NCBI RefSeq assembly: GCF_004963255.1
Contig: NZ_SUGA01000011.1
Span: 1 to 64,000, forward strand
From: Mesorhizobium sp.
Lineage (GTDB): Bacteria; Pseudomonadota; Alphaproteobacteria; Rhizobiales; Rhizobiaceae
Length of the DNA stretch: 64,000 bases
Reading direction: 5' to 3'
Shown here: positions 1 to 11,616 of the stretch, one piece after another
Numbering within the stretch: the first letter of the stretch is position 1
Layout: every line of letters starts with the position of its first letter
The notes under the pieces: model-generated
What the model saw: only the letters and a program-made list of their open reading frames with translations
What the model was told of the DNA's origin: nothing
Databases searched by the model: none
Position numbers and translations under genes: made by a program

Positions 1-2127
1 ACCGAATACTGGACCGAGACGCGGCCGCGCTTCACGGCAGACGATATCGAACAGGCGCTTGCCGGCGTGAAGCTGGTGGAGGCGGCGAACGAACGCGACG
101 AAGCGGCGGCAATCGCCATTGCGTTGCGGCGCGCCGTAGAGATCCCAGGCAAGCGCGCGGCGCTCGTCACCGGCGACCGCGCGCTGGCGCGACGGGTTTC
201 GGCCGAACTGCTGCGCTTCGGCGTCGTCGCCGACGATTCCGGCGGCGCGCCGCTCATCAACACGCCAGCCGCCAGCCTGCTCAGGCTCGCGCTGAGCGCC
301 GCGTTCCGGCCCGGCGACCCGGTAAGCCTGCTCTCCTTGCTCAAGCATCCGCTGCTCGGGCTCGGTCTCGAACGCCAGGCCGTGCGCAAGGCGGCCGAGC
401 TCGTCGAGCTGGTCGCCTTACGAGGAGGCACAGGCCGGCCGGATGTCGCATCGCTCGGCGTGCTTTTCGAGACGCGGCTTGCGGAACTGAGCGGCGACAC
501 CCGCCAGCCCTTCTGGTTTTCGCGCCTGACCGTGCGCGGCATCGAGCAGGCGCACGGCATGCTTGGCCGCCTTTCCAAGGCGCTCTCGCCGCTCACCGCG
601 ATCCGCGACGAGAAGGACGCTGACATCGCGACGCTGACCAGCGCAAGCGTCGTCGCGCTGGAGGATCTGGGCCGCGCCGCCGACGGGAACCTCGCCGAGC
701 TCTATGCCGGCGACGCCGGAGAAAAACTCGCCGAGCTGTTGCGCGGGCTGGTCGCCGCAGCCTCGCCCTTCACCTTCGCCGCTTCGGAATGGCCCGACGT
801 GATGGAAGCGCTGATCGCGCCGGAGACGGTGAAGCCGGCGCAAGGCACCGACCGCAACATCGCCATCTGGGGCGCGCTGGAAGCGCGATTGCAGAATGTC
901 GACACGCTGGTCATCGGCGGGCTCAATGAAGGGGTCTGGCCGCGCAAGCCCGAGAGCGACCGCTTCATGTCGCGGCTGATGAAGACCGGCATCGACCTCG
1001 AACCGCCTGAACGGCGCATCGGCCTTGCCGCGCATGATTTCCAGATGGCGATGGGCGCGGCGGAAGTGGTGCTGACGCGTTCGGCGCGCTCCGGCGACGC
1101 GCCGGCCGTGCCGTCGCGTTGGCTGCAGCGCATGCTGACCTTCATCGGCAAGGAGCCGGCGGCGGCCCTTCGCGCGCGCGGCGACGCGCTGCTCGGCTGG
1201 GCGCGCGCGCTCGATGCCGGCGAGAAGAAGGATTTTGCCCCCCGCCCGCAGCCCAGGCCGCCGCTCAGCATGCGCCCGCTGCATTTCTCCGTCACCGAGA
1301 TCGAGACGCTGCGCCGCGACCCCTACGCGGTCTATGCGCGGCGCATCCTCGGGCTCTCGCCGCTGGAGCCATTGATCCGCGATCCGGGCGCGGCCGAACG
1401 CGGCACGCTGTTCCACGAGATCCTGCATCTGTTCTCGCGGCGGGTGGAGGATCCAAGGGCGCCGAATGCGCTCTCGAGCCTCATCGAAGCCGGCCGTCTC
1501 TGCTTTGCCGAGGCAAAGCTTCCACCGGATATCGAGGCCATCTGGTGGCCGCGTTTCGAAAAGCTCGCCGAGAACATCATCGAATGGGAGCATACCCGCG
1601 CCGATGCGGTCGCCATGCGCTATGCCGAGGAACGCGCCGACAAGACGGTGGTCGGCCGCACCGGCGTGACGCTGTCCGGCTATGCCGACCGCGTCGATCT
1701 GCTCGCCGGTGGCATGGCCGACATACTCGACTACAAGACCGGCTCCTCGCCCTCGAAAGCGCAGGCGCATACGCTGCTGTCGCCACAGCTCGCGCTGGAG
1801 GGCGCGCTGCTCAGGCGCGGCGCCTTCAAGGAACTCGGCATTCGCGAGCCCTCGCAGCTTGCCTTCGTGCGGCTGAAGCCGAATGGCGAGGTGTTCGAGG
1901 AATCGATTCTCGAATACAACCGCAAGCCCCGCACCGCCAATGACCTGTCCGAGGAAGCCTGGGCGCGGCTGGAGCGTCTGCTCTTCCACTATGCCGACCC
2001 GACCACCGGCTATCTGTCGCGCGCCCTTCCGTTTCGCGAGGGCGAGGCCGACGGCGATTACGACCATCTGGCGCGCGTACTGGAATGGTCGGCGGGTGGC
2101 GCCAGCGAAGACGAGGCGGAAGGATGA
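1..2127 (+). CDS. addB: AddB subunit of the AddAB helicase-nuclease (3' part, start lies before the window)
   Basis: The frame is open from base 1, so the N-terminus lies outside the window; 708 residues are visible. AddB partners AddA to unwind and trim double-strand DNA ends before RecA loading. The inactivated UvrD-like helicase part runs to about residue 430 (note VIGGLNEGVWP near residue 305). A RecB-family nuclease domain follows, with RGTLFHEILH near residue 465 and the catalytic DILDYKTGSS near residue 575. Only one cysteine is visible, so the Fe-S cluster of Bacillus AddB is not present here, as expected for the alphaproteobacterial form. The stop overlaps the addA start by four bases (ATGA), implying translational coupling. 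Confidence 0.95.
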   Translation, partial: TEYWTETRPRFTADDIEQALAGVKLVEAANERDEAAAIAIALRRAVEIPGKRAALVTGDRALARRVSAELLRFGVVADDSGGAPLINTPAASLLRLALSAAFRPGDPVSLLSLLKHPLLGLGLERQAVRKAAELVELVALRGGTGRPDVASLGVLFETRLAELSGDTRQPFWFSRLTVRGIEQAHGMLGRLSKALSPLTAIRDEKDADIATLTSASVVALEDLGRAADGNLAELYAGDAGEKLAELLRGLVAAASPFTFAASEWPDVMEALIAPETVKPAQGTDRNIAIWGALEARLQNVDTLVIGGLNEGVWPRKPESDRFMSRLMKTGIDLEPPERRIGLAAHDFQMAMGAAEVVLTRSARSGDAPAVPSRWLQRMLTFIGKEPAAALRARGDALLGWARALDAGEKKDFAPRPQPRPPLSMRPLHFSVTEIETLRRDPYAVYARRILGLSPLEPLIRDPGAAERGTLFHEILHLFSRRVEDPRAPNALSSLIEAGRLCFAEAKLPPDIEAIWWPRFEKLAENIIEWEHTRADAVAMRYAEERADKTVVGRTGVTLSGYADRVDLLAGGMADILDYKTGSSPSKAQAHTLLSPQLALEGALLRRGAFKELGIREPSQLAFVRLKPNGEVFEESILEYNRKPRTANDLSEEAWARLERLLFHYADPTTGYLSRALPFREGEADGDYDHLARVLEWSAGGASEDEAEG

Positions 2128-5100
2128 AATATCCGATCCCCTCCGATACCGCCGCCAGCCAGGCGCGCGCCTCGGATCCTGCCTATTCCGCCTGGGTGTC
2201 GGCCAATGCCGGCTCGGGCAAGACGCATGTGCTGGCGCAGCGCGTCATCCGTCTCCTGCTCAACGGCACCGATCCGTCGAAGATCCTGTGCCTGACCTAT
2301 ACGCGGGCTGCCGCCGCAAACATGTCGAACCGCGTGTTCTCCACCCTGTCGGAATGGACAGCGCTGCCCGATGCGGAGCTGGCGATCAGGATCGCGGCGC
2401 TGGACGGCCGCGGCGCCGACCGCGACACGATGCGGCGCGCGCGGCGCCTGTTTGCCGAGGCGCTGGAGACGCCGGGCGGGCTGAAGATCCAGACCATCCA
2501 CGCCTTCTGCGAATCCGTGCTGCACCAGTTCCCGCTCGAAGCCAACATCCCGGCGCATTTCGAGATGCTCGATCCGCAGATGGAGGCCTCGCTGTTCGCC
2601 GATGCCCGCCGCGACATGATTTCGGGTGCCGGCGCCGGCGTCGAAGGCCTGGCGGAAGCCTTCGCCACCGTGCTGGAGCGCGGCGGCGAGTTCGGGCTCG
2701 ATTCCCTGCTTGCCGAGATCGTCGGCAAGCGCGACGAGTTGCGCGATTTCATCGCCAAGCTCGGCAGGGATCGGGATTTCCGGCTGCTCTTCGCCGAATT
2801 CGGCTTCGGGCCCGGGCAGACGGCCGAGGGCATCGCCGCTTCGCTCTGGCCGCTGCCTGGCTTCGATCCCGGCCAATTCGCCGAATTCGCGCAAGCCGCC
2901 GAGGCCGCCGACGCGCGCCAGGTGCTGAACAATGTCATCCCTTACGCCCGGGGCGCCTTCGCCGAAGCCGACCCGATCCGGCGGCTGCGGCTGCTGGCAA
3001 AGGCCTTTCTCAAGGCCGACGGCCACCCCTATGAGCCGGCCAAGATCTTCAAGAAGGCGCTGGTCGACCGGCTGCCGGATTTGCCCGACCGCTACCTTGC
3101 GACGGCCAGGGCGATCCTCGACGTGTCGGACCGGCTGGCGCTGTTCCGCATGCTGGAAGGGACGGCGGCGGCGCTCACCGTCGCCGGCTGGCTGATCGCG
3201 CGCTACGAGCAGTTGAAGCGCGGACGAGGCTTCCTCGACTTCAACGATCTCATCACCCGCACCGTGAGCCTGCTGTCACGGCCCGATGCCGGACCATGGG
3301 TGCAGTTCAAGCTCGACCAGGGCATCGATCATATCCTGCTCGACGAGGCGCAGGACACCAGCCCCGACCAGTGGGAAGTGGTGAAGAAGCTGACGGAAGA
3401 GTTCTTCGCCGGGCTCGGCCAGCGCGAGGCCGTGACGCGCACGATCTTTGCCGTGGGGGATGAAAAGCAGTCGATCTACTCCTTCCAGGGCGCGGCGCCC
3501 GATTCCTTTGCCGAAAGCCGGCTGTTGTTTGCCGGGCGCGTGCGCGACGCTGAAGCCGCCTTCGCCAACTTGAAGCTCACCTGGTCGTTCCGTTCGAGCG
3601 ACGACGTGCTGGCCGCGGTCGACCGCGTCTTCGCGGAACCCGGCGTGCGGCGCGGCATCAGCCACGATCCCGATCCGCTCAGCCACAAGGCGATCCGCAA
3701 TGACGCGCCCGGCTATGTCGAGGTGTGGCCTTCGGTCGGCGCCGAAATGGTCGAGGAGCCGGACGATTGGACGCTGCCGGTCAACCATGCCAGCGCTCCC
3801 GCGGTGCGCGTCGCCGAGCATGTCGCCACGACCATCCAGACCTGGCTCAAGCAAGGCGAGGTGATCGAAGGCAAGGGCAGGAAATTGACCGCCGGCGACA
3901 TCCTGGTGCTGGTGCGCAAGCGCGATCGCTTCGTCCATGCGCTGTCGCGCAGCCTGAAGAACCGGCAGATCCCGGTCGCCGGCGCCGATCGGCTCAGCCT
4001 GCCCGGCCATATCGCCGTGCAGGACCTGATCGCGCTCGGGCATTTCCTGATCCAGCCGGAGGACGATCTTTCCTTGGCCGCCGTGCTGCGCAGCCCGATC
4101 TTCGAGGTCTCCGAGGAGACCTTGCTGGCGCTTGCCGGCCAAAGGCCGAAGGGCCAGTCGCTGATCGCCTCACTCAGGCATCACGCGGCCGAGGATGTTT
4201 CGCTCGCCGCTGTCGTTAGCCGGCTCGATGGCTGGGCAACCGAAGTGGCGTTCAAGCCGGTCTTCGAATTCTACGCCGCGGCGCTGGCGCGCGACGAGCT
4301 GCGCCGCAAGATGACGGCGCGGCTCGGACCCGAAGCCGGCGACATCCTCGACGAATTCCTGAGCTTTTGCCTGGCCGAGGAACGGACCGGACTGCCGGGG
4401 CTGGAATCCTTCCTGTCGACACTGGAGAATGCGGGCCCCGAGATCAAGCGCGAGATGGACCAGACACGCGACGAGGTCCGCGTCATGACCGTGCACGCCG
4501 CCAAGGGCCTGGAAGCGCCGGTGGTCTTCCTGGTCGATGGCGGCTCGGCGCCGTTCAGCGACCAGCATCTGCCGCGGCTGATGCCGTTCGAGAGCTCGGG
4601 GACGCAATGGAAAGGCAAGGGCTATCTATGGCGCTCGGCCAGCGATGTCGCCAACGGCGTCTCGAAGGCGGCCTCGGTGCGGGCGCGCGAGCTGGCGGAC
4701 GACGAATACCGGCGGCTGCTCTATGTCGGCATGACGCGCGCCGAGGACCGGCTGATCGTCTGCGGCTATCACGGCAAGCGGCAGCCCAGCACGGGCACTT
4801 GGCATTCGGTCGTCAGCCGCGCGCTGCTCGGTGCGCCCGAGAGTTCGGAGCGGCGGCATCCGGCGACGGCCGATGTGGCCGTGCATCGCTTCCACATGAC
4901 GAAATTGCCACCCGTCGCGCTGGCAAAGGGCGAAGCCGAGCATCGAATCGAGCATGCCGCGCCGCTGCCGGACGGACTATTCCAGCCGTTGCCGCCTTAT
5001 GAGGAGCTGCCGCGTCCGCTTTCGCCCTCCGGCGCGTCGGCGCTGATCGAGGAAGCGAAAGATGCCGTCCCCGATACGCGCTCGCCGGTGCTCGACGCTG

Positions 5101-5636
5101 CCGCCGAGCCCGGCTTCGCGGTCTTGCGCGGCCTTGCCCTGCACAAATTGCTGCAGATGCTGCCCGGCATCGCCGAGGCGGAAAGGCACGGTGCGGCCGA
5201 GCGCTATCTGGCGCGCGCCGGCGCCGATTGGCCGGCGGACGAGCGCGACAGGGCGATGGAAGCGGTGCTCTCCATCCTCTCTGACGATCGCTTCGGGGCG
5301 CTGTTCTGGCCGTCGTCGCGCGCGGAAGTCGCGATCATGGGCAACATCGAGGTGAAGGGCAGGCTGCGTTCCATCTCCGGCAAGATCGACCGGCTGGCGG
5401 TCACTGCGCAAAAAGTGTCGATCGTCGACTACAAGACCAATCGGCCGGCCCCCACAAACTTGGCCGAAGTGCCGCCTGCCTATGTACTGCAGCTTGCGCT
5501 CTACCGGGCGCTGCTCCAGCCGCTCTATCCGGGGCGCGAGGTGACGGCGGCGCTGCTGTTCACCGAGGCGCCGCGGCTGATCGAGCTGCCGGCGGCGGCC
5601 ATGGACGACGCCCTTGCCCGACTCACGGGAGCGTGA
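2124..5636 (+). CDS. addA: AddA helicase-nuclease subunit
   Basis: 1170 residues, a UvrD-family helicase joined to a RecB-type nuclease, acting with AddB on DNA ends in recombinational repair. Visible motifs in order: Walker A NAGSGKTH (residues 28-35), Walker [14 protein letters not shown] (about 405), motif [15 protein letters not shown] (about 445), motif [17 protein letters not shown] (about 863), and the nuclease motif IVDYKTNR (about 1100). The ATG at 2124 overlaps the addB stop. A reading-frame start 13 codons upstream exists but would lie inside addB and lacks the family N-terminus. Length is normal for the family. It is followed 74 bases later by trxA, the usual alphaproteobacterial order. 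Confidence 0.96.
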   Translation: MKYPIPSDTAASQARASDPAYSAWVSANAGSGKTHVLAQRVIRLLLNGTDPSKILCLTYTRAAAANMSNRVFSTLSEWTALPDAELAIRIAALDGRGADRDTMRRARRLFAEALETPGGLKIQTIHAFCESVLHQFPLEANIPAHFEMLDPQMEASLFADARRDMISGAGAGVEGLAEAFATVLERGGEFGLDSLLAEIVGKRDELRDFIAKLGRDRDFRLLFAEFGFGPGQTAEGIAASLWPLPGFDPGQFAEFAQAAEAADARQVLNNVIPYARGAFAEADPIRRLRLLAKAFLKADGHPYEPAKIFKKALVDRLPDLPDRYLATARAILDVSDRLALFRMLEGTAAALTVAGWLIARYEQLKRGRGFLDFNDLITRTVSLLSRPDAGPWVQFKLDQGIDHILLDEAQDTSPDQWEVVKKLTEEFFAGLGQREAVTRTIFAVGDEKQSIYSFQGAAPDSFAESRLLFAGRVRDAEAAFANLKLTWSFRSSDDVLAAVDRVFAEPGVRRGISHDPDPLSHKAIRNDAPGYVEVWPSVGAEMVEEPDDWTLPVNHASAPAVRVAEHVATTIQTWLKQGEVIEGKGRKLTAGDILVLVRKRDRFVHALSRSLKNRQIPVAGADRLSLPGHIAVQDLIALGHFLIQPEDDLSLAAVLRSPIFEVSEETLLALAGQRPKGQSLIASLRHHAAEDVSLAAVVSRLDGWATEVAFKPVFEFYAAALARDELRRKMTARLGPEAGDILDEFLSFCLAEERTGLPGLESFLSTLENAGPEIKREMDQTRDEVRVMTVHAAKGLEAPVVFLVDGGSAPFSDQHLPRLMPFESSGTQWKGKGYLWRSASDVANGVSKAASVRARELADDEYRRLLYVGMTRAEDRLIVCGYHGKRQPSTGTWHSVVSRALLGAPESSERRHPATADVAVHRFHMTKLPPVALAKGEAEHRIEHAAPLPDGLFQPLPPYEELPRPLSPSGASALIEEAKDAVPDTRSPVLDAAAEPGFAVLRGLALHKLLQMLPGIAEAERHGAAERYLARAGADWPADERDRAMEAVLSILSDDRFGALFWPSSRAEVAIMGNIEVKGRLRSISGKIDRLAVTAQKVSIVDYKTNRPAPTNLAEVPPAYVLQLALYRALLQPLYPGREVTAALLFTEAPRLIELPAAAMDDALARLTGA

Positions 5637-5710
5637 CACAAGAACTGCTTGAACATCGCCGCCACAACCACCACATTTGGTGCAACCCGAGTTTTCGAAA
5701 GGATTTCAGC

Positions 5711-6034
5711 ATGGCCACCGTCAAGGTCGACAATGGCAATTTCCAGGCCGATGTGCTCAACGCCAAGGAGCCGGTCGTGGTGGATTTCTGGGCCGAGTGG
5801 TGCGGCCCGTGCAAGATGATCGGCCCGTCGCTGGAAGAGATTGCCAAGGAGCTCGGCTCCAAGGTGAAGATCGCCAAGCTCAACATCGATGAGAATCCCG
5901 AGCTTGCCGCGCAGTTCGGCGTGCGCTCGATCCCGACACTGATGATCTTCAAGGGCGGCGAAGTGGCCGACATGAAAGTGGGTGCCGCGCCGAAGACGGC
6001 GCTGTCGCACTGGATCAACGGCGCCATCGCCTGA
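5711..6034 (+). CDS. trxA: thioredoxin
   Basis: 107 residues, the classic small cytoplasmic disulfide reductase that passes electrons from thioredoxin reductase to target proteins. The active site WCGPC has cysteines 31 and 34. The cis-proline loop (SIPTLMIF) is intact near residue 75. The ATG at 5711 is preceded by GAAAGG about ten bases upstream; a start at 5633 would add 26 atypical residues and overlap addA. A strong terminator follows at once, so this is the last gene of the addBA-trxA group. Confidence 0.97.
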   Translation: MATVKVDNGNFQADVLNAKEPVVVDFWAEWCGPCKMIGPSLEEIAKELGSKVKIAKLNIDENPELAAQFGVRSIPTLMIFKGGEVADMKVGAAPKTALSHWINGAIA

Positions 6035-6057
6035 GCCAATTCGGATATCCAACGAAC

Positions 6058-6088
6058 AAGCCCGGCCAATCGCGCCGGGCTTTTCTTT
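6058..6088 (+). terminator. rho-independent terminator after trxA
   Basis: A nine-base perfect stem, AAGCCCGGC (6058-6066) with GCCGGGCTT (6074-6082), has a seven-base loop and runs into TTTTCTTT. It begins 24 bases after the trxA stop. Confidence 0.9.
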
Positions 6089-6164
6089 GGCGCCATCGCT
6101 CATGGCGCCCTGGCCCTGACGTTCGCGCCCGCCATCTCCTCTTCTACAAGAAAAGGAGAATGCC

Positions 6165-6446
6165 ATGACCGGAACAGCCAAGGCCACAGTCCATGTCGAC
6201 AATGAGCGGGTGATCGTCACCGAATATCGCTTCGCGCCGGGCGCCAACACCGGCTGGCACCGACACGGCCACGACTATGTCGTCGTGCCGCTGATGGACG
6301 GCAAGGTGAAGCTGGTGACCAAGGACGGCGAATCCTTCGCCGAGATGAAGCAAGGCGCGCCCTATTTCCGCCGTGAGGGCGTCGAGCACGACGTCATCAA
6401 CGCCAATGACGGCGAGTACGCTTTTATCGAGATAGAGTTGAAGTAG
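6165..6446 (+). CDS. small single-domain cupin protein
   Basis: 93 residues, one cupin barrel. Motif 1 is seen at GWHRHGHDYVVVPLMDG (residues 30-46, histidines 32, 34 and 36) and motif 2 at REGVEHDVINAND near residue 75, so a metal-binding site is likely. AAGGAG lies seven bases upstream of the ATG. It stands alone between the trxA terminator and a convergent VOC gene that ends three bases away. The substrate cannot be told from sequence; related small cupins often act in sugar or ectoine-like metabolism or as cytosolic binding proteins. Confidence 0.85.
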   Translation: MTGTAKATVHVDNERVIVTEYRFAPGANTGWHRHGHDYVVVPLMDGKVKLVTKDGESFAEMKQGAPYFRREGVEHDVINANDGEYAFIEIELK

Positions 6447-6449
6447 CCG

Positions 6450-6869
6450 TCACCAGTCCGCGACGCGATCGCCGCCGGCGAACTGCGCGCTTTTGCCGGT
6501 GTATTCGAACAGCTCGATCCTCACGCCGTTGGGGTCACTGATCCAGGCTTGGTAAGTGTCGTCGCAGGCGAGCTTCTTCGGCGTCACCTCGACGCCTTTC
6601 GAGCGAATATGGGCGACGGCCGCGTCGATATCTTCCACCTCCAGGCAGAAGTGGTTGATCTGGTGGCGGTCGCTGTAGCTGGCCTCGTGCTTTTCAAAGA
6701 CCTCGACATGGCTGCGGCCGCCGCAGTCGAGATAGAAGCCGAAAATCCTGCCGTCGCGCAGGAAATTGAACCTTGTGTCCATGCCGAGCACATCGCGATA
6801 GAAGGAGCGCGTCGCCTCCAGGTCGTGCGCGAAGATGCAGACATGGGCGAGCTGCCTGACTTTGATCAT
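6450..6869 (-). CDS. VOC / glyoxalase-fold protein
   Basis: 139 residues with two beta-alpha-beta-beta-beta units of the vicinal-oxygen-chelate superfamily. Likely metal ligands are His9 (QLAHVCIF), the histidine of INHFCLEVEDI (near 69) and the glutamate of GVRIELFEY (near 122), the glyoxalase I/dioxygenase pattern. The start MIKVRQL at 6869 was chosen because the longer upstream reading frame is a shadow of folC. The folC stop lies 53 bases upstream, so it could be cotranscribed as the last gene of the trp-accD-folC block. Its reaction is not predictable from sequence. Confidence 0.85.
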   Translation of the reverse strand: MIKVRQLAHVCIFAHDLEATRSFYRDVLGMDTRFNFLRDGRIFGFYLDCGGRSHVEVFEKHEASYSDRHQINHFCLEVEDIDAAVAHIRSKGVEVTPKKLACDDTYQAWISDPNGVRIELFEYTGKSAQFAGGDRVADW

Positions 6870-6922
6870 GGCCGGTTCCTTTCGGCCCCCGCCGAAATCC
6901 GCAGCGCTGTCTCGACCTGACC

Positions 6923-8248
6923 TTAGGTCGGCGGCGTGCCGTTTTCGGCCAGCACGGCGCCGGCGAAATAGAGCGAGCCGCCGATCAGGATGCGCGGCGC
7001 CGGGCCGTCCCAGGAGTCGCGCAACAGCATCAGCGCGCTGGCGACGGAGCTGACGGGCTCGGCCGACAGGCCCGCTTCTTCGGCCCGCAACGCCAGCTCG
7101 TCGTTCGGCACACCGGCATCGCTGTTGGTCACCGGCACGGTGTAGACATGGCGGGCGAGACCCTTGAAGGCGCTGAAATAGCCGGTCTGGTCCTTGGTGT
7201 TGATCATGCCGGAAATCAGCACCAGCGGCCTCGGATTCTTCTCCTCCTGCTCGGCCAGCGCCTCGGCAATGACGATGCCGGCGCCGGGATTGTGGCCGCC
7301 GTCCAGCCAGATATCGGACCCTTTCGGCGCAAGCTCCACCAGCTTGCCCTGCGTCAGCTTCTGCATGCGTGCCGGCCAGGCGACATGGATCATCGCCCGC
7401 TCGGCGGCGCGATGGCCGATCTCGAAGCCAGCCGCCTTGACGGCGGCGATCGCCGCCGCGGCGTTGGCGTATTGATGGCGCCCGGGCAGACGCGGCAAAG
7501 GCAGGTCCATCAGCCCGTCCTCGTCCTGGTAGACCATGCGGCCATTCTCCTCGAAAGCGAGGAAATCCTGGCCATAGATCACGGTCGGGCAATCCAGCCG
7601 CTCGGCCGTCTCGATCAGCACCTGAAGCGCGGTGTCGCTTTCCTGGGCGCCGATCACCACCGGGCAGCCGCGCTTCATGATGCCCGCTTTCTCGGCGGCG
7701 ATCAGCTCGACGCGGTCGCCGAGATAGGCTTCGTGGTCCATCGAGATCGGCATGATCACCGAAACCGCCGGCCGCTTGATGACGTTGGTGGCGTCGAAAC
7801 GGCCGCCAAGGCCGACCTCGATGATCGCCGCCTCCGCCGGATGCTCCGAAAACAGGATGAAGGTGACGGCGGTGAGAATCTCGAAGACGGTGATCTTCTG
7901 GCCTTGATTGGCTTCGGCGACGCGGGCGATGGCCTCCGCGAAAACCTCGTCCTCGACGAGCTTGCCGCCGCCTTCGGCCGCCAGCCGGTAGCGCTCATGC
8001 CAGTTCACCAGATGCGGCGAGGTATGGACATGGACGAGATGGCCGACCGCCTCCAGCAGCGCGCGCGAGAAGGCGGCGCAGGAGCCCTTGCCATTGGTGC
8101 CGGCGATGTGGATGACCGGCGGCAGCCGGTCCTGCGGATTGCCGAGGCGTTCGAGAAGCCGGGTGACGCGGTCCAGCGAAAGGTCGAAGCCTTTCGGATG
8201 CAGCGTCATCAGATGTTCGATTTCGCGTTCGGCGGAGAGCGTTGTCAT
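6923..8248 (-). CDS. folC: bifunctional folylpolyglutamate / dihydrofolate synthase
   Basis: 441 residues, a Mur-ligase-family ATPase that joins glutamate to dihydropteroate and adds further glutamates to folates in the cytoplasm. The P-loop GTNGKGS is at residues 50-56. The C-terminal ligase domain holds WLDGGHNPGAG near residue 316. It follows accD by 136 bases on the same strand; accD-folC adjacency is common in proteobacteria. The gap between them holds a palindromic repeat. Confidence 0.95.
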   Translation of the reverse strand: MTTLSAEREIEHLMTLHPKGFDLSLDRVTRLLERLGNPQDRLPPVIHIAGTNGKGSCAAFSRALLEAVGHLVHVHTSPHLVNWHERYRLAAEGGGKLVEDEVFAEAIARVAEANQGQKITVFEILTAVTFILFSEHPAEAAIIEVGLGGRFDATNVIKRPAVSVIMPISMDHEAYLGDRVELIAAEKAGIMKRGCPVVIGAQESDTALQVLIETAERLDCPTVIYGQDFLAFEENGRMVYQDEDGLMDLPLPRLPGRHQYANAAAAIAAVKAAGFEIGHRAAERAMIHVAWPARMQKLTQGKLVELAPKGSDIWLDGGHNPGAGIVIAEALAEQEEKNPRPLVLISGMINTKDQTGYFSAFKGLARHVYTVPVTNSDAGVPNDELALRAEEAGLSAEPVSSVASALMLLRDSWDGPAPRILIGGSLYFAGAVLAENGTPPT

Positions 8249-8260
8249 GGCGGAATCCTA

Positions 8261-8306
8261 GCGCATGCTTCCGAAGCCGGGAATCGGTTTCGAAACGGCC
8301 ATGCGC
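8261..8306. repeat. degenerate rhizobial palindromic intergenic repeat
   Basis: A 46-bp element bounded by GCGCATG and CATGCGC, with an inner core on the minus strand (cgaaaccgattcc) that resembles the core of the two elements at 11493-11602. It lies in the folC-accD gap, just before the folC start. In RNA it could fold into a long hairpin. Confidence 0.6.
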
Positions 8307-8384
8307 AAATCAGAGGCTACAGCACAGAACGGACGGCGCAAATCGCGGTTCGCGGCGAACGGTGTGGCGTCAGGCCGATCCCGC

Positions 8385-9311
8385 CTAGGCTTGCGGCCGC
8401 GCCTCGGCGTTGACCACCGCCGGCGGCAGGATCTCCGGCTCCAACGGCTTCTCGGCTTGCGGCATCTTGAGCAGCATCTTCAGGAGCCGCGCGATTGTCT
8501 GGCGCATCTCGAGGCGCGAGACGACCATGTCGACCATGCCGTGCTCCATCAGATATTCGGCGCGCTGGAAACCGTCGGGCAGCTTTTCGCGAATGGTCTG
8601 CTCGATGACGCGCGGCCCGGCAAAGCCGATCAGAGCGCCGGGCTCGGCGATGTGGACATCGCCCAGCATGGCGTAGGAGGCGGTGACGCCGCCGGTGGTG
8701 GGGTTGGTCAGCACGACGATATAGGGCAGGCCGGCTTCCTTCAGCCGGTCGACGCCTACCGTGGTGCGCGGCAGTTGCATCAGCGACAGGATGCCCTCCT
8801 GCATGCGGGCGCCGCCGGAGGCGGCGAACAGGATCAGCGGCCGCCTGCGCTGCAGCGCGACCTCGAAGGCGTGCACGATGGCCTCACCGGCGGCCATGCC
8901 GAGCGAGCCGCCCATGAAGGCAAAATCCTGCACTGTGACTATGACCGGCAGCCCATCAATGGTGCCGGCGCCGTTGAGGATCGCATCCTCGAGGCTGGTC
9001 TTGGCCTTCGCCTCCTTCAGACGATCGGTGTAGCGCTTCTCGTCGCGGAACTTCAACGGGTCCTGGACGACCTTGGGATTTTCCAGCACCTCGTATTTGC
9101 CGTCGTCGAAGAAGTATTTCAGCCGCTCCTTGGCCGAGATCTTCATGTGGTGGCCGGAGGCCGGGATGACGAACTGGTTGGATTCGAGTTCCTTGTGGAA
9201 GATCATCTCGCCGGTCTCGGGATCCTTGATCCAGAGGTTTTCCGGCATGTCGGTGCGCCGGCCGAGCATCGAATTGATCTTCGGGCGAACGTAATTGGTG
9301 ATCCAGTTCAT
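8385..9311 (-). CDS. accD: acetyl-CoA carboxylase, carboxyltransferase beta subunit
   Basis: 308 residues. With AccA it moves carboxyl from biotin to acetyl-CoA, the first step of fatty acid synthesis. The crotonase-like carboxyltransferase core is intact ([11 protein letters not shown] near residue 150, [12 protein letters not shown] near 175, [16 protein letters not shown] near 208). The N-terminal region that holds a four-cysteine zinc ribbon in E. coli reads [11 protein letters not shown] and [10 protein letters not shown], so no ribbon cysteine remains. The start MNWITNYV at 9311 is the family N-terminus; a start 12 codons earlier has no support. Confidence 0.96.
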   Translation of the reverse strand: MNWITNYVRPKINSMLGRRTDMPENLWIKDPETGEMIFHKELESNQFVIPASGHHMKISAKERLKYFFDDGKYEVLENPKVVQDPLKFRDEKRYTDRLKEAKAKTSLEDAILNGAGTIDGLPVIVTVQDFAFMGGSLGMAAGEAIVHAFEVALQRRRPLILFAASGGARMQEGILSLMQLPRTTVGVDRLKEAGLPYIVVLTNPTTGGVTASYAMLGDVHIAEPGALIGFAGPRVIEQTIREKLPDGFQRAEYLMEHGMVDMVVSRLEMRQTIARLLKMLLKMPQAEKPLEPEILPPAVVNAEARPQA

Positions 9312-9406
9312 GGCTTCGGCTCCCGTCCTGGAAAGGACTTCACGCAATTCCAGGAAAAGTCTGTGGCGATTTTCCGTCCGGAACTGCTTGTAGAGGAATA
9401 GTCAGG

Positions 9407-10246
9407 CTATTCGGCGGCAGCAAGGCGGGCCGAACGGACGCCCTGGGCGAGGCCGCTGACCAGCGTGGCGACGGCTTCGGCCGGATCGGCTGTCTTCTCG
9501 CCCTTCGGTCCCAACACATTGGCGACCGCGTTGACGATCGCCGTGCCGACCACCACGCCGTCGGCCGAGGCGCCAATGACGCGCGCCTGCTCGGCGGTCT
9601 TGACGCCGAAGCCGACGCAGACCGGCAGCGCGGTGTGGCCCTTGATGCGGGTGACCGCCGCGGAGACCTTGGCGGTGTCGGCAAGCGCCGAGCCGGTGAT
9701 GCCGGTCATCGAGACGTAATAGACGAAGCCGGAGGTGTTTTCGAGCACCTTGGGCAGGCGCTTGTCGTCGGTGGTCGGCGTCGCCAGACGGATGAAGTTG
9801 ACGCCGGCCTTGAGGGCCGGAATGCAGAGCTCCTCGTCCATTTCCGGCGGCAGGTCGACGACGATCAGGCCGTCGATCCCGCTGGCCTTGGCGTCGGCGA
9901 GGAAGCGGTCGACGCCGTAGATATAGATCGGATTGTAGTAGCCCATCAGCACGATCGGCGTCTCGTCGTCGCCGGCGCGGAACTCGGACGCCATCTTCAG
10001 CGTCCTGGCCAGGGTCTGGCCGCCCTTCAGCGCCCGAAGACCCGCCGCCTGGATGGCCGGACCGTCGGCCATCGGATCGGAGAATGGCATGCCGAGCTCG
10101 ATGACGTCGCTGCCGGAGACGGGCAGCGCCTTCATGATCGACAGCGAGGTCTCGTAATCGGGGTCGCCGCCCATGATGTAGGTGACCAGAGCCGGACGGC
10201 CTTCGGCTTTGAGCTTCGCCATGCGGCGGTCGATGCGGGTGGTCAT
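9407..10246 (-). CDS. trpA: tryptophan synthase alpha subunit
   Basis: 279 residues, a TIM barrel that cleaves indole-3-glycerol phosphate to indole and glyceraldehyde 3-phosphate and feeds indole to TrpB. Catalytic Glu50 and Asp61 are in [15 protein letters not shown]. The phosphate loop [10 protein letters not shown] is present. It starts two bases after the trpB stop, so the two are translationally linked. Its stop lies 95 bases from accD. Confidence 0.97.
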   Translation of the reverse strand: MTTRIDRRMAKLKAEGRPALVTYIMGGDPDYETSLSIMKALPVSGSDVIELGMPFSDPMADGPAIQAAGLRALKGGQTLARTLKMASEFRAGDDETPIVLMGYYNPIYIYGVDRFLADAKASGIDGLIVVDLPPEMDEELCIPALKAGVNFIRLATPTTDDKRLPKVLENTSGFVYYVSMTGITGSALADTAKVSAAVTRIKGHTALPVCVGFGVKTAEQARVIGASADGVVVGTAIVNAVANVLGPKGEKTADPAEAVATLVSGLAQGVRSARLAAAE

Positions 10247-10248
10247 TG

Positions 10249-11469
<1,221 letters not shown>

Positions 11470-11492
11470 CGCCGATCTCTCCTTGACTTGGT

Positions 11493-11540
11493 GAGCATGT
11501 CCTTGTCGGAAAACCGGATTCCACTTTTCCGGGACATGCT
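11493..11540. repeat. palindromic intergenic repeat, copy 1 of a tandem pair
   Basis: The element opens with AGCATGTCC and closes with GGACATGCT, so its ends are inverted repeats. The interior (cggaaaaccggattccac then ttttcc) is shared almost exactly with copy 2. It belongs to the short palindromic repeats common between genes in Rhizobium, Brucella and Mesorhizobium. Confidence 0.8.
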
Positions 11541-11553
11541 GCATTTTGGTTTC

Positions 11554-11602
11554 GAGCATGTCCTTATCGGAAAACCGGATTCCACTTTTCCGGGACATGC
11601 TC
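11554..11602. repeat. palindromic intergenic repeat, copy 2 of a tandem pair
   Basis: Differs from copy 1 at one interior base (ttatcgg against ttgtcgg) over 47 bases, and stands in the same orientation 14 bases further on. The near identity suggests a recent local duplication in the trpF-trpB gap. Confidence 0.8.
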
Positions 11603-11616
11603 GGGTTTGAGCCTGC

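Noticed and set aside
7148..8413. 421-codon frame antisense to folC
   Set aside because: Shadow frame without ribosome site; folC motifs are clear on the minus strand.
11470..11598. N-terminal extension of trpB
   Set aside because: It would translate the two palindromic repeats; homologues start at MNKP-like positions.
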